A stretch of 64,000 bases of DNA from Shewanella gelidii. Lineage in GTDB: Bacteria > Pseudomonadota > Gammaproteobacteria > Enterobacterales > Shewanellaceae. Numbering within the stretch: the first letter of the stretch is position 1; every line of letters starts with the position of its first letter. The position numbers were made by a program, and so were the translations under genes. Of this stretch, positions 46,994 through 56,341 are shown piece after piece. The stretch is from positions 62,001 to 126,000 of the forward strand of contig NZ_BMPZ01000007.1 of NCBI RefSeq assembly GCF_014647855.1. Reading direction: 5' to 3'. The notes under the pieces were generated by a model. It was given only the letters and a program-made list of their open reading frames with translations. It ran no database searches and was not told the DNA's origin.

Positions 46994-48580
46994 TTATCCG
47001 AATTGGTTCATCGTGTTGTCTTTACCCGATGCTTTTAATGCTTGGTCACCAGAGAAGTACTCTTTGTGATCATCACCGATATCAGAACCTGCCATGTTTT
47101 GGTGCTTCACGCAGGCAATGCCTTGGCGAATTTCTTTACGTTGTACATTTGCAACGTAGCCCAGCATTCCTTGGTCACCAAAGTACTCTTTCGCGAGGTT
47201 GTCGGTAGACAATGCAGCGGTATGGTACGTAGGTAGCGTAATCAGATGATGGAAAATACCTGCTTCACGTGCCGCATCGGCTTGGAAGGTGCGGATCTTT
47301 TCATCTGCTAAAGCAGCAAGCTCTGTTTCATCATAATCAACGCTCATTAAGTTGTCGCGGTTGTAACCTGAAACATCTTGACCCGCCTCATCCATTGCAT
47401 CAAATACCTGTTGACGGAAGTTGAGTGTCCAGTTAAATGATGGTGAGTTGTTGTAGACCAACTTCGCGTTAGGCACGGTTTCACGGATTGCGTTGACCAT
47501 TGCGCCAATTTGACCAATATGGGGCTTCTCTGTTTCAATCCAAATGAGGTCCGCACCATTTTGTAATGAGGTAATGCAATCTAGGATACAGCGTTGTTCG
47601 CCTGTGCCCTTACGGAATTGGAATAGACCATTCGGTAGACGGGCTGGCTTCACAAGCTTTCCATTTTGAACGAGTGTGACGTCGCCATTTTGCAGTTGTT
47701 CTGGTGCAACCTCTTCCACATCAAGGAAAGAGTTGTACTGATCGCCTAAATCCCCAGCAGTTTGCGTCATCGCAATTTTCTGTGTGAGGCCTGCACCGAG
47801 TGAATCGGTACGTGCAACGATAACGCCATCATCAACACCAAGTTCTAAGAATGCATAGCGAACGGCATTAATTTTTGAAAGGAACTCTGCATGCGGCACG
47901 GTGACTTTACCGTCTTGGTGACCACATTGTTTTACGTCTGACACTTGGTTTTCAATTTGAATACAACACGCTCCGGCTTCAATCATTTGTTTTGCCATGA
48001 GGTAGGTTGCTTCTTCGTTACCGAAGCCTGCATCAATGTCAGCAATAATCGGTACGACGTGTGTTTCAAAGTTATCAATTTTACTTTGTACTGCGGATTT
48101 TTCTTCTGCAGTAGTTGCGCTATCTAACGCTCTAAATAGTCCGCCTAACTCTCGAGCGTCGGCTTGACGCAGGAACGTATATAGCTCTGCAATCAATGAG
48201 GCGACAGCAGTTTTCTCATGCATTGACTGATCTGGAAGTGGGCCAAATTCTGAGCGAAGCGCTGCGATCATCCAACCCGACAAGTATAAGTAACGACGTT
48301 TCGTTGTGAGAAGGTGCTTTTTAATAGAGATCATTTTTTGCTGACCGATAAATCCATGCCAACAACCTAATGACTGCGTATATTTTGATGAGTCTGCATC
48401 ATACTCAGCCATATCTTCACGCATGATCTTCGCGGTATATTTTGCGATATCTAAGCCAGTTTGAAACTGGTTTTGCAGTCGCATGCGGGCAACAGACTCT
48501 GAGCTGATGGCATTCCAAGCTGAACCTTGAGTCTCTAGTAAGGTAGCTGCTTCATCAATGTATTTAGTATAAGTAGTCAT
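46994..48580 (-). CDS. aceA: Isocitrate lyase (large, 530-residue type)
   Basis: Isocitrate lyase splits isocitrate to glyoxylate and succinate, the first step of the glyoxylate shunt. The 528 aa product is of the longer type common in pseudomonads and marine bacteria, not the 434 aa E. coli type. Active-site regions are IADIDAGFGNEEATYLMAKQ, the catalytic Cys loop VKQCGHQDGKVTVP, VARTDSLGAG and NSPSFNW. It ends near a shared terminator. The LysR gene begins 113 bases away in divergent direction and malate synthase G follows that, so the whole shunt is in one place. Confidence 0.95.
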   Translation of the reverse strand: MTTYTKYIDEAATLLETQGSAWNAISSESVARMRLQNQFQTGLDIAKYTAKIMREDMAEYDADSSKYTQSLGCWHGFIGQQKMISIKKHLLTTKRRYLYLSGWMIAALRSEFGPLPDQSMHEKTAVASLIAELYTFLRQADARELGGLFRALDSATTAEEKSAVQSKIDNFETHVVPIIADIDAGFGNEEATYLMAKQMIEAGACCIQIENQVSDVKQCGHQDGKVTVPHAEFLSKINAVRYAFLELGVDDGVIVARTDSLGAGLTQKIAMTQTAGDLGDQYNSFLDVEEVAPEQLQNGDVTLVQNGKLVKPARLPNGLFQFRKGTGEQRCILDCITSLQNGADLIWIETEKPHIGQIGAMVNAIRETVPNAKLVYNNSPSFNWTLNFRQQVFDAMDEAGQDVSGYNRDNLMSVDYDETELAALADEKIRTFQADAAREAGIFHHLITLPTYHTAALSTDNLAKEYFGDQGMLGYVANVQRKEIRQGIACVKHQNMAGSDIGDDHKEYFSGDQALKASGKDNTMNQFG

Positions 48581-48692
48581 AGTTAATCCCTTCTACGAAA
48601 TAATGGTACGCGACATTTGATTACCTGATAAATAGTAGTAATAATGAACGTAATTAATCTAATTTATACTTTCTATCTTCGGTATTTATCCT

Positions 48693-49643
48693 ATGAATAT
48701 GTCTCGTATCGACTTGAATCTATTGGTATATCTTGATGTTTTACTTCGTGAAAAAAATGTTACAAGAGCAGCAGACAAATTAGGCATTAGTCAGCCCGCA
48801 ATGAGTAACGGGTTGAAAAGGCTAAGAAATTTGTTTGATGACCCTTTGTTGATTCGCACAAGTAATGGAATGACACCGACAGAGCGTGCACAAGAGTTGG
48901 AACCCCAGGTCCGCCAATTGCTTGTAGGTATTGAAAAGGCGGTACAACCGCGCACAGAATTCGATGCTGTGAACAGTAATCGAGTGTTCCGCATGATGGC
49001 AAGTGACTATGCCGAAGCCACGTTGATCCCACCGCTCATCACTAAACTTCGAGAGCGGGCACCGAATATTATACTCGACATCATGACGCCAAGCGATGTT
49101 AGCTTCCCCGATGTAGAACAAGGTCGGGTCGATATGGTGATCAATAGATTTGACAGTATCCCTTTGTCTTTTCACCAAAAAGTTTTGTGGAGCGATGATT
49201 TTAGCTGTGTTATCAGTGATCATAATCCAGTATTAAATAAGTTTAATTTAGAAGGTTATTTATCAGCACATCATGTTTGGGTGAGTAAAACTGGTATGGG
49301 GGTCGGGGTTGGGATGGATCCAAGTGATGTGCAGCGACTTGGTTGGGTTGATGATGCATTAGATAAAATCGGTGCTAAGCGGCACATCACGGTATTCACT
49401 CGACATTATCAACAGGCTTGCTTACTGGCACAGCGGCAAGATTTGATAGCAACTGTCCCCTCCAAAATGGCTAAACAGCAGCAGCACCGTGAAGGTGTCA
49501 AGATTGTCCCACCGCCATTTGAAATTAAACCGATTAAATTAACCATGGCTTGGAGTCCACTCTACCAACATGATCCGGCCCATAAATGGATGAGACAGCA
49601 GATTAATGAAACGGCCATTGAGATAGATCAGGCCATCGCTTAG
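48693..49643 (+). CDS. LysR family transcriptional regulator
   Basis: The 316 aa protein has a LysR winged helix-turn-helix at about residues 5-65 (LLVYLDVLLREKNVTRAADKLGISQPAMSNGLKRL) and a substrate-binding domain of two lobes from about residue 90. It lacks marks that would link it to a known regulator. It is divergent from aceA, across a 113-base gap, and lies directly before the malate synthase gene on its own strand. By position it is the likely regulator of both shunt genes; the inducer is not known. Two possible ATG starts (48693 and 48699) are close together. Confidence 0.9.
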   Translation: MNMSRIDLNLLVYLDVLLREKNVTRAADKLGISQPAMSNGLKRLRNLFDDPLLIRTSNGMTPTERAQELEPQVRQLLVGIEKAVQPRTEFDAVNSNRVFRMMASDYAEATLIPPLITKLRERAPNIILDIMTPSDVSFPDVEQGRVDMVINRFDSIPLSFHQKVLWSDDFSCVISDHNPVLNKFNLEGYLSAHHVWVSKTGMGVGVGMDPSDVQRLGWVDDALDKIGAKRHITVFTRHYQQACLLAQRQDLIATVPSKMAKQQQHREGVKIVPPPFEIKPIKLTMAWSPLYQHDPAHKWMRQQINETAIEIDQAIA

Positions 49644-49774
49644 AGTAGGTGTTGTTTGTTTTATGAACTGATATTTGTTTTGTGAATGATGTCAATAAAC
49701 ACTATAAATTGGCTAAATGTAAAATGGTTAGGCTAGGCTAGGTTGATAACTTTTATCGGCCTTAGCGTAAAATA

Positions 49775-49788
49775 TTAGCTATAGCTAA
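49775..49788. promoter_or_regulatory. Palindrome upstream of malate synthase gene
   Basis: TTAGCTATAGCTAA is a perfect 14-bp palindrome, 53 bases before the start codon, where a promoter or operator would lie. Confidence 0.45.
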
Positions 49789-49841
49789 CTGTTATAACTT
49801 ATATTTTTCAAGTAATTAGCACCATGAAAAGGGACAAGGAT

Positions 49842-52016
49842 ATGACTTCAAGAGTTCAAGTAGGTGGTTTACAAGTCGCAAGTAGTCTTTGGCAATTAAT
49901 CGAAGATAAGGTTGCACCTGGTACCGGCGTTAGCTCGGCAGACTTTTGGCAAGCTTTTGAAAATATTGTCGAAGAGTTAGGTCCCAAAAACAAAGCATTA
50001 CTTGCAAAGCGTGAACAGTTACAAAAGCAAATTGATCAATGGCATACCGAGCGTAAAGAGCAGCCACACAATGCCGAAGCATATAAACAATTTTTATATG
50101 ACATTGGTTATCTTGTGCCTGAGGGTGAAGCTTTTTCGGTGACGACACAAAATGTTGATGAGGAAATCAAAGTGCAAGCTGGGCCGCAACTCGTCGTCCC
50201 GGTGAAAAATGCACGTTTTAGTTTAAACGCTGCGAACGCTAGGTGGGGGAGTTTGTACGATGCCCTTTACGGAACCGATGCAATTAGCGATACCGAAGGT
50301 GCCGAATTAACAGCTGGTTATAACCCGGTTCGCGGTAATAAGGTGATTGCATTTGCAAAACAACACCTTGACTGTGTTGCGGCGCTTGAATCTGGGAGTC
50401 ATGCTCAAGCGGTTAACTACAAAGTTGTTGATTGTCGCCTTGTGATTACGTTAGCGGATGGTACTGAAACGACGCTTGCAACGCCTCAAAAATTTGTTGG
50501 CTTTAAAGGCGAAGCTTCCGAACCCCACGCTGTTCTTCTGAAAAACAATGGTTTGCATGTAGAAATCCAAATTGATAATCAACATCCAATTGGTAAAACA
50601 GATGCTGCTGGCGTAAAAGATCTGTTAGTAGAAGCAGCGGTCACCACGATTATGGATTGTGAAGATTCTGTCGCTGTTGTTGATGCTGAAGATAAAGTTG
50701 AAATTTACAGCAATTGGCTCGGGTTAATGCAGGGTAATTTAAGTGCTGAGTTCCAAAAAGGTGGCAAAACACTACTTCGCGAGCTAAATGATGATCGCAA
50801 GTATCAGTCTCCTATCGGTGATGAATTCATACTTCCAGGTCGAAGTTTATTATTTAACCGTAATGTCGGTCATTTAATGACAATCGATGCCGTGCTTGAT
50901 AAAAATGGCAATGAGGTTCCGGAAGGTTTCCTTGATGGCATGGTGACTGTACTTGCTGCTATACACGATCTTAAAGGGAATAATAATCAACGTAGTAATA
51001 GTCGCGCTGGTTCAGTCAATATCGTGAAACCTAAGATGCATGGACCTGAGGAAGTAGAACTCACTTGTGAGTTATTTGCTCGCATTGAAGATGCTCTGAG
51101 CTTAAATCGAAATACCATTAAAGTTGGTATTATGGATGAAGAACGTCGTACAACCGTGAATTTGAAAGAGTGTATACGTGTCGCGAAAGAGCGAGTTGTA
51201 TTTATCAACACAGGTTTCCTGGATAGAACTGGTGACGAAATTCATACTTCGATGCTAGCCGGTCCTTTTGTTGCAAAATCTCAAATGAAACAACAAGCTT
51301 GGATTAAAGCATACGAAGATTGGAACGTAGATATTGGTCTCGAATGTGGCTTAAGTGGTGTTGCACAGATTGGTAAGGGGATGTGGCCAATGCCAGACGA
51401 AATGGCGGCGATGTTAGAGCAGAAGTCGGGTCATCCTAAAGCCGGTGCTAATACTGCGTGGGTTCCTTCACCCAATGGAGCTACATTACACTCGATCCAC
51501 TATCACCAAATCAATGTTTTTCAAACGCAAGAGGCGATCAAAAAACGAGCGCGAGCTAGTCTAGATGATATCCTCAACATTCCGTTAGAAACCTCGCCAG
51601 AGTCGTTAACATCAGAGCAAATTAAGTTTGAACTGGACAATAATTCTCAAGGAATTTTGGGCTACGTGGTTCGTTGGATTGATCATGGTGTTGGTTGTTC
51701 CAAAGTGCCTGATATTAATAATGTCGGATTGATGGAAGATCGTGCAACCCTAAGAATTTCTTCTCAACATATTGCTAATTGGTTAGAACATGGGGTCTGT
51801 ACTGAAGCGCAAGTGATGGAAGCAATGAAACGAATGGCTGCCGTGGTGGATGGCCAGAATGCGTTTGACCCAGAGTATAGGGCGATGGCCCCTAGTTTTG
51901 ATGGCATTGCGTTTAAAGCCGCTTGTGATTTAATCTTTAAGGGTAAAGAACAGCCTTCAGGTTATACCGAACCTTTGCTGCATGCTTACCGTAAGCAAGC
52001 TAAATTGCAAAGTTAA
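49842..52016 (+). CDS. glcB: Malate synthase G
   Basis: Malate synthase G joins glyoxylate and acetyl-CoA to malate, the second step of the glyoxylate shunt. The 724 aa product (723 in E. coli) has the family stretches [47 protein letters not shown], and [17 protein letters not shown]. The ATG at 49842 has GGG (49831-49833) eight bases upstream and matches the usual family start; an ATG at 49824 has no ribosome-binding site. A terminator follows at 52061-52084. A 14-bp palindrome lies 53 bases before the start. Together with aceA and the LysR gene it forms a glyoxylate unit. Confidence 0.96.
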   Translation: MTSRVQVGGLQVASSLWQLIEDKVAPGTGVSSADFWQAFENIVEELGPKNKALLAKREQLQKQIDQWHTERKEQPHNAEAYKQFLYDIGYLVPEGEAFSVTTQNVDEEIKVQAGPQLVVPVKNARFSLNAANARWGSLYDALYGTDAISDTEGAELTAGYNPVRGNKVIAFAKQHLDCVAALESGSHAQAVNYKVVDCRLVITLADGTETTLATPQKFVGFKGEASEPHAVLLKNNGLHVEIQIDNQHPIGKTDAAGVKDLLVEAAVTTIMDCEDSVAVVDAEDKVEIYSNWLGLMQGNLSAEFQKGGKTLLRELNDDRKYQSPIGDEFILPGRSLLFNRNVGHLMTIDAVLDKNGNEVPEGFLDGMVTVLAAIHDLKGNNNQRSNSRAGSVNIVKPKMHGPEEVELTCELFARIEDALSLNRNTIKVGIMDEERRTTVNLKECIRVAKERVVFINTGFLDRTGDEIHTSMLAGPFVAKSQMKQQAWIKAYEDWNVDIGLECGLSGVAQIGKGMWPMPDEMAAMLEQKSGHPKAGANTAWVPSPNGATLHSIHYHQINVFQTQEAIKKRARASLDDILNIPLETSPESLTSEQIKFELDNNSQGILGYVVRWIDHGVGCSKVPDINNVGLMEDRATLRISSQHIANWLEHGVCTEAQVMEAMKRMAAVVDGQNAFDPEYRAMAPSFDGIAFKAACDLIFKGKEQPSGYTEPLLHAYRKQAKLQS

Positions 52017-52029
52017 CCTTTAGTATCGT

Positions 52030-52048
52030 GTTCTGATTAAATCAGAAC
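52030..52048. other. Palindrome after malate synthase gene
   Basis: GTTCTGATT-A-AATCAGAAC is a perfect 9-bp inverted repeat around one base, thirteen bases past the stop codon and ahead of the terminator. Confidence 0.4.
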
Positions 52049-52060
52049 TTACATTTAAAT

Positions 52061-52084
52061 AGCCGGAGTAACCTCCGGCTTTTT
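52061..52084 (+). terminator. Terminator of the malate synthase gene
   Basis: The stem AGCCGGAG/CTCCGGCT, loop TAAC, and T5 run form a classic terminator. Confidence 0.9.
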
Positions 52085-52202
52085 GTTGTTCGCGATGTAG
52101 CGCATTGCATTATTTTCGTAGTACAACGTGCGTGTTGTGATGCGAGACGGTTTTTGGCATTTATTTTGTGTGATGAAGATCTAGACAAGCATTTAAAATC
52201 AG

Positions 52203-52224
52203 AATACTCTCTATCTAGAGTATT
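52203..52224. promoter_or_regulatory. Inverted repeat upstream of the epoxide-hydrolase-like gene
   Basis: AATACTCT and AGAGTATT form a perfect 8-bp inverted repeat with a six-base spacer, forty bases before the start codon at 52265. Size and symmetry fit a dimeric repressor site; no regulator gene is adjacent. Confidence 0.45.
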
Positions 52225-52264
52225 TGCTCTATTTGGGTAAGGCAAAGCATTAGTGGAGAGATCA

Positions 52265-53143
52265 ATGGAACAACAATCAGAAATTACTGCGCATGAAACT
52301 GAACCAGAGCGAGATCAACTGCTAGAAGCGGCTCAGCAGATTCAGGTCGATGGTACAGACGTTATTATTGAAGGTAAGGGAAAAGATACCATCGTGATGA
52401 TCCACGGTTGGCCAGATACGTTTCGAATATGGGACAAGCAAGTTGAAGCCTTGCAAGACCAATACCGCTGCGTTCGCTTTACTTTACCAGGCTACGATAA
52501 AAATTCGCCAAGAGCGTTCTATAGCTTAGAGCAACTTGTAGATAAAATTAACAAAATAGTCGATGCAGTAAGTGAGGGTGACCCCGTTACTTTGTTGTTG
52601 CATGACTGGGGCTGCTTCTTTGGTTATCAATTTTATATGCGATACCCAGAGAAAGTATCAAAAATCATAGGCGTGGACATTGGTGATGCAGGCTCCAAAG
52701 AGCATGTTTTGAGTGCCAAAGTTAAAGCCTTTATGTTTGGTTATCAAATGTGGTTGGCAACGGCATGGAAGATTGGCGGGCCCATTGGTGATGCTATGAC
52801 GCGTAAGATGGCGAAGATTTTAAAAGCACCTGGTGACATCGAGAGTATTACGTCTTCAATGACCTATTCTTATTATTGGAAGTGGAGTAATACATTAACT
52901 GGTAGACCGTTAGGCAATTTACCCTTGGATATTCAATGTCCATTTTTGTTTATGTACGGCGAGAATAAGCCGGGTATGTTTCATTCCAAATCATGGGAAG
53001 AACGCATTTCCGCAACTCCAGGAAATAGAGTTGTACCATTTGCGACGCGTCATTGGGTGATGACAGAGGCAAAAGACGAATTTAACCATACCTTGCTAGA
53101 TTGGCTTCAAGAATTTAAAAATCCCTTACATCAAGCGAGTTAG
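52265..53143 (+). CDS. Alpha/beta hydrolase, epoxide-hydrolase/dehalogenase type
   Basis: The 292 aa protein has the marks of the Asp-nucleophile subgroup: oxyanion segment MIHGWPDTFRIW, nucleophile elbow LLLHDWGCFFGYQF with Asp in place of Ser, and the catalytic His in TRHWVMTE. It lacks a signal peptide. Epoxide hydrolases, haloalkane dehalogenases and fluoroacetate dehalogenases share this pattern. ATG 52265 is preceded by GGAGAG; GTG at 52253 is an in-frame alternative but has less support. A perfect 8-bp inverted repeat lies before it. The substrate is unknown. It ends at a terminator shared with adhE. Confidence 0.85.
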   Translation: MEQQSEITAHETEPERDQLLEAAQQIQVDGTDVIIEGKGKDTIVMIHGWPDTFRIWDKQVEALQDQYRCVRFTLPGYDKNSPRAFYSLEQLVDKINKIVDAVSEGDPVTLLLHDWGCFFGYQFYMRYPEKVSKIIGVDIGDAGSKEHVLSAKVKAFMFGYQMWLATAWKIGGPIGDAMTRKMAKILKAPGDIESITSSMTYSYYWKWSNTLTGRPLGNLPLDIQCPFLFMYGENKPGMFHSKSWEERISATPGNRVVPFATRHWVMTEAKDEFNHTLLDWLQEFKNPLHQAS

Positions 53144-53188
53144 CCCAAACAACTCGTCTTTTATAGTATTCAACTTTATTATGTGCAT

Positions 53189-53219
53189 GAAAAAGCCAGT
53201 CAAAATGACTGGCTTTTTT
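53189..53219. terminator. Bidirectional terminator
   Basis: AAAAAGCCAGTCA and TGACTGGCTTTTTT pair over a short A-rich loop, between the hydrolase and adhE, which end on opposite strands. Confidence 0.92.
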
Positions 53220-53239
53220 GGTACTCATTATTGCGCTAT

Positions 53240-55846
53240 TTAAGATTGTGCGTCTTTATATTCACGACCATAGTAGCTGTCGAGTAGAATTTGTTTCAAT
53301 TCACTCATGAGTGGGAAGCGTGGATTTGCACCAGTACATTGGTCATCAAACGCATCTTCTGCTAATTCATCAAGTTTTGCCAAAAAGTCTGCTTCGTTGA
53401 CTCCTGCTGCTTGGATAGACGCTGGTATGCCAATCGCCGCCTTGAGTTCATCAATTTTTTCAAGGAGTTTCTCGACTTTTTCCGCATCAGTAGTTCCACC
53501 TAGTTTTAATGAGTCAGCGATAGCCGCATATCGGCAAAGTGCCTGTGGGCGATCATACTGGCTAAATGCAGCTTGTTTGGTTGGGATATCTGTAGCATTA
53601 AAGCGAATGACGTTACTAATCAATAGTGCATTAGCTAGACCGTGCGCTAAATGGAACTCTGCGCCAAGTTTGTGAGCCATCGAGTGACAGATGCCTAAGA
53701 AAGCGTTTGCGAACGCAATTCCGGCAATAGTTGCACCATTGTGCACTTTTTCACGGGCAATTGGTGCGCTAGCGCCTAGTTCATATGAATCAGGTAAGTA
53801 TTTAAATAATAAGTCTAAAGCTTGTAATGCTTGACCATCACTATATTCATTTGCCATAACACTGACATAAGCTTCTAGGGCGTGAGTAATTGCATCAATG
53901 CCGCCAAATGCCGTTAATGATTTCGGCATATCCATCACCAAATTTGGATCTACAATCGCCATATTGGGCGTTAATTGATAATCGGCAATTGGGTACTTCA
54001 TACCGGTTTGTTCATCGGTAACAACTGCAAACGGTGTTACTTCGGAACCGGTTCCAGAAGTCGTTGGAATGGCAACCATTTTCGCTTTGATGCCCATTTT
54101 AGGGAATTTATAAATGCGCTTTCGAATATCCATAAAACGGAGTGCTAAATCAGCGAAATCAACTTCTGGATGTTCATACATTACCCACATGATCTTTGCG
54201 GCATCCATGGGGGAACCGCCGCCAAGTGCTATGATGACATCGGGCTGGAATCTATTTGCAACGTCAGTTCCTTTGCGTACGACTGCTAGCGTCGGATCCG
54301 CTTCGACTTCATAGAAAACTTCTGTCTCTAAACCTTGTTCCTTCAAGATTTGAATCGTTTCATCGCAGTAGCCATTGTTAAACAGGTATTTGTCAGTGAC
54401 GATAAGTGCCCGTTTGTTTTCACTTAATTCTTCAAGCGCAATTGGCAAGCTGCCACGACGGAAGTAGATAGACGAAGGTAGCTTATGCCACAACATGTTT
54501 TCAGCCCTCTTAGCGACAGTTTTCTTGTTAATTAAGTGACTTGGACCTACGTTTTCAGAAATTGAATTTCCACCCCATGAGCCACAGCCCAGTGTTAAAG
54601 ATGGTGCCAGTTTGAAGTTGTATAAATCACCAATTCCCCCTTGTGAGGCGGGCGTATTGATCAATATGCGAGCGGTTTTCATTCTGAAGCCAAACTCTTT
54701 TACCCGCTGCGCTTGGGTGTCTTGATCTGTGTAAAGTCCTGATGTGTGACCAATACCACCTAAGGCGACGAGCGCTTCGGCTTTGTCGACAGCTTCTTCA
54801 AAATCTTTTGCTCGATACATAGCTAACAGTGGCGATAGTTTCTCATGGGCAAATGCTTCTGCTTCGGTGAGACCACTGACTTCGCCTATTAAAACTTTTG
54901 TCCAACTCGGGACCTTGATATCGGCCATCGCTGCGATCGTGGCTGCACTTTGGCCAACGATATCTGCATTAAGACCGCCATTTTTTAATATCACATCTTG
55001 CATGGCTTGGGTTTCAAACTCGTTGAGTAGATAACCACCATGGGTAGCAAAACGCTCCCGCACTTGTTCATATATTTCATCGACAACCACCACGGCTTGC
55101 TCTGATGCGCACACCACGCCATTGTCGAATGTTTTGGACATTAATATAGAACTCACAGCACGCTTAATGTCAGCAGTTTCGTCGATTACGATTGGCGTAT
55201 TACCGGCACCCACGCCAATTGCTGGTTTCCCAGAAGAGTAGGCAGCTTTGACCATTCCTGGTCCACCTGTGGCTAAGATAAGATTTACTTTATCATGGGT
55301 CATCAGTTGGTTTGAAAGCGCTACGCTTGGCTCATCGATCCAACCAATAATATCTTTGGGTGCGCCAGCAGCGATTGCAGCATCTAGAACCAGTTTAGCA
55401 GCGGTAGTTGTCGATACTTTGGCGCGTGGATGTGGTGAGAAAACGATCCCGTTGCGAGTTTTTAGGCTGATTAATGCTTTAAAGACTGCAGTGGATGTTG
55501 GGTTGGTCGTTGGTACAATGCCGCAAATGATGCCCACAGGCTCGGCAATTGTGATCGTTCCAAAGGTTTTGTCTTCTTCTAAAATACCGCAGGTTTTTTC
55601 ATCTTTATATTTGTTGTAGATATACTCGGATGCAAAGTGATTTTTGATAACTTTATCTTCAATCACTCCCATGCCAGTCTCTTTACCCGCCATTTTAGCG
55701 AGTGATATCCGCGCATCAGCTGCAGCGAGTGCTGCTGCTCTAAAGATTTTATCGACTTTCTCTTGGCTAAAGCTGGCGTATTCTGCTTGTGCTTTCGCAA
55801 CACGCTCCATCAATAGATCAAGTTCTTCTGCATTATTGACTGTCAT
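53240..55846 (-). CDS. adhE: Bifunctional aldehyde-alcohol dehydrogenase AdhE
   Basis: AdhE reduces acetyl-CoA to acetaldehyde and on to ethanol with two NADH. The N-terminal half is a CoA-acylating aldehyde dehydrogenase with the catalytic Cys in NGVVCASEQAVVV (about residue 245) and nucleotide-binding IVPTTNPTSTAVFKAL; the C-terminal half is an iron alcohol dehydrogenase with GGGSPMDAAKIMW and His-containing GICHSMAHKLGAEFHLAHG. Length is 868 aa (891 in E. coli). AGGAATTAAATA precedes the ATG. Fermentation capacity is implied, so the organism is likely facultative. The 490-base upstream gap should hold oxygen or redox regulation. Confidence 0.96.
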   Translation of the reverse strand: MTVNNAEELDLLMERVAKAQAEYASFSQEKVDKIFRAAALAAADARISLAKMAGKETGMGVIEDKVIKNHFASEYIYNKYKDEKTCGILEEDKTFGTITIAEPVGIICGIVPTTNPTSTAVFKALISLKTRNGIVFSPHPRAKVSTTTAAKLVLDAAIAAGAPKDIIGWIDEPSVALSNQLMTHDKVNLILATGGPGMVKAAYSSGKPAIGVGAGNTPIVIDETADIKRAVSSILMSKTFDNGVVCASEQAVVVVDEIYEQVRERFATHGGYLLNEFETQAMQDVILKNGGLNADIVGQSAATIAAMADIKVPSWTKVLIGEVSGLTEAEAFAHEKLSPLLAMYRAKDFEEAVDKAEALVALGGIGHTSGLYTDQDTQAQRVKEFGFRMKTARILINTPASQGGIGDLYNFKLAPSLTLGCGSWGGNSISENVGPSHLINKKTVAKRAENMLWHKLPSSIYFRRGSLPIALEELSENKRALIVTDKYLFNNGYCDETIQILKEQGLETEVFYEVEADPTLAVVRKGTDVANRFQPDVIIALGGGSPMDAAKIMWVMYEHPEVDFADLALRFMDIRKRIYKFPKMGIKAKMVAIPTTSGTGSEVTPFAVVTDEQTGMKYPIADYQLTPNMAIVDPNLVMDMPKSLTAFGGIDAITHALEAYVSVMANEYSDGQALQALDLLFKYLPDSYELGASAPIAREKVHNGATIAGIAFANAFLGICHSMAHKLGAEFHLAHGLANALLISNVIRFNATDIPTKQAAFSQYDRPQALCRYAAIADSLKLGGTTDAEKVEKLLEKIDELKAAIGIPASIQAAGVNEADFLAKLDELAEDAFDDQCTGANPRFPLMSELKQILLDSYYGREYKDAQS

Positions 55847-56341
55847 TATTTAATTCCTGTTAAAAATATTTAGCGAAACGTAGGCTTGGCTAAATCTTCT
55901 TGATGTTGAAAAATTACACTTTGATGGGCAGCTTTTCCGTGATCCGCATCAAAAGAGTACGATTTGGTGTAATTATACTACACAGGTTGGGGTGAATCGT
56001 TATCTAAAATAGCATCAATAGTAAAAAATGCTGCTTTTTCCAACGTTTTCCCGTAATCCGTTTCGATACCATCGGAGAGGTTTGTTTGAAAACAATTATC
56101 CTGGTTGATTTAGCAACTAGCGAATGATTATTTGTTTATCCATTGGTTGCTATTACATTTAAGTTTTCTGAGGCGTTTGAAGTCAATTGTACTTGTGCCC
56201 TTTGTGTTTGAGAGTTGTGATGACATAGTTGGTACAAAAGGAGTCCTAGCAATTCCTATGTAGGCTTCTACACTTAATACTTAGAAACCTATTGGGTTAT
56301 TCTTTATATCTGCTTTTTTCTGTGGCTAGTGGAGTACGTTG
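55847..56341. other. Divergent intergenic region, adhE and solute-binding protein gene
   Basis: About 490 bases hold no gene. TTGATG occurs at 55900 and 55921 (21 bases apart, two helical turns), and the reverse complement CATCAA at 55947 and 56013. TTTGATG and CATCAAA form an arm pair with a 20-base loop. No full FNR site (TTGAT-N4-ATCAA) is present. These repeats are on the adhE side. Confidence 0.4.

Noticed and set aside
52042..52245. A 67-codon minus-strand frame between glcB and the hydrolase gene
   Set aside because: It covers the glcB terminator and the inverted repeat, and the product is an improbable Arg/Ser/Cys-rich peptide.
55900..55960. An FNR site upstream of adhE
   Set aside because: TTGAT and ATCAA halves exist but never with the required four-base spacing.
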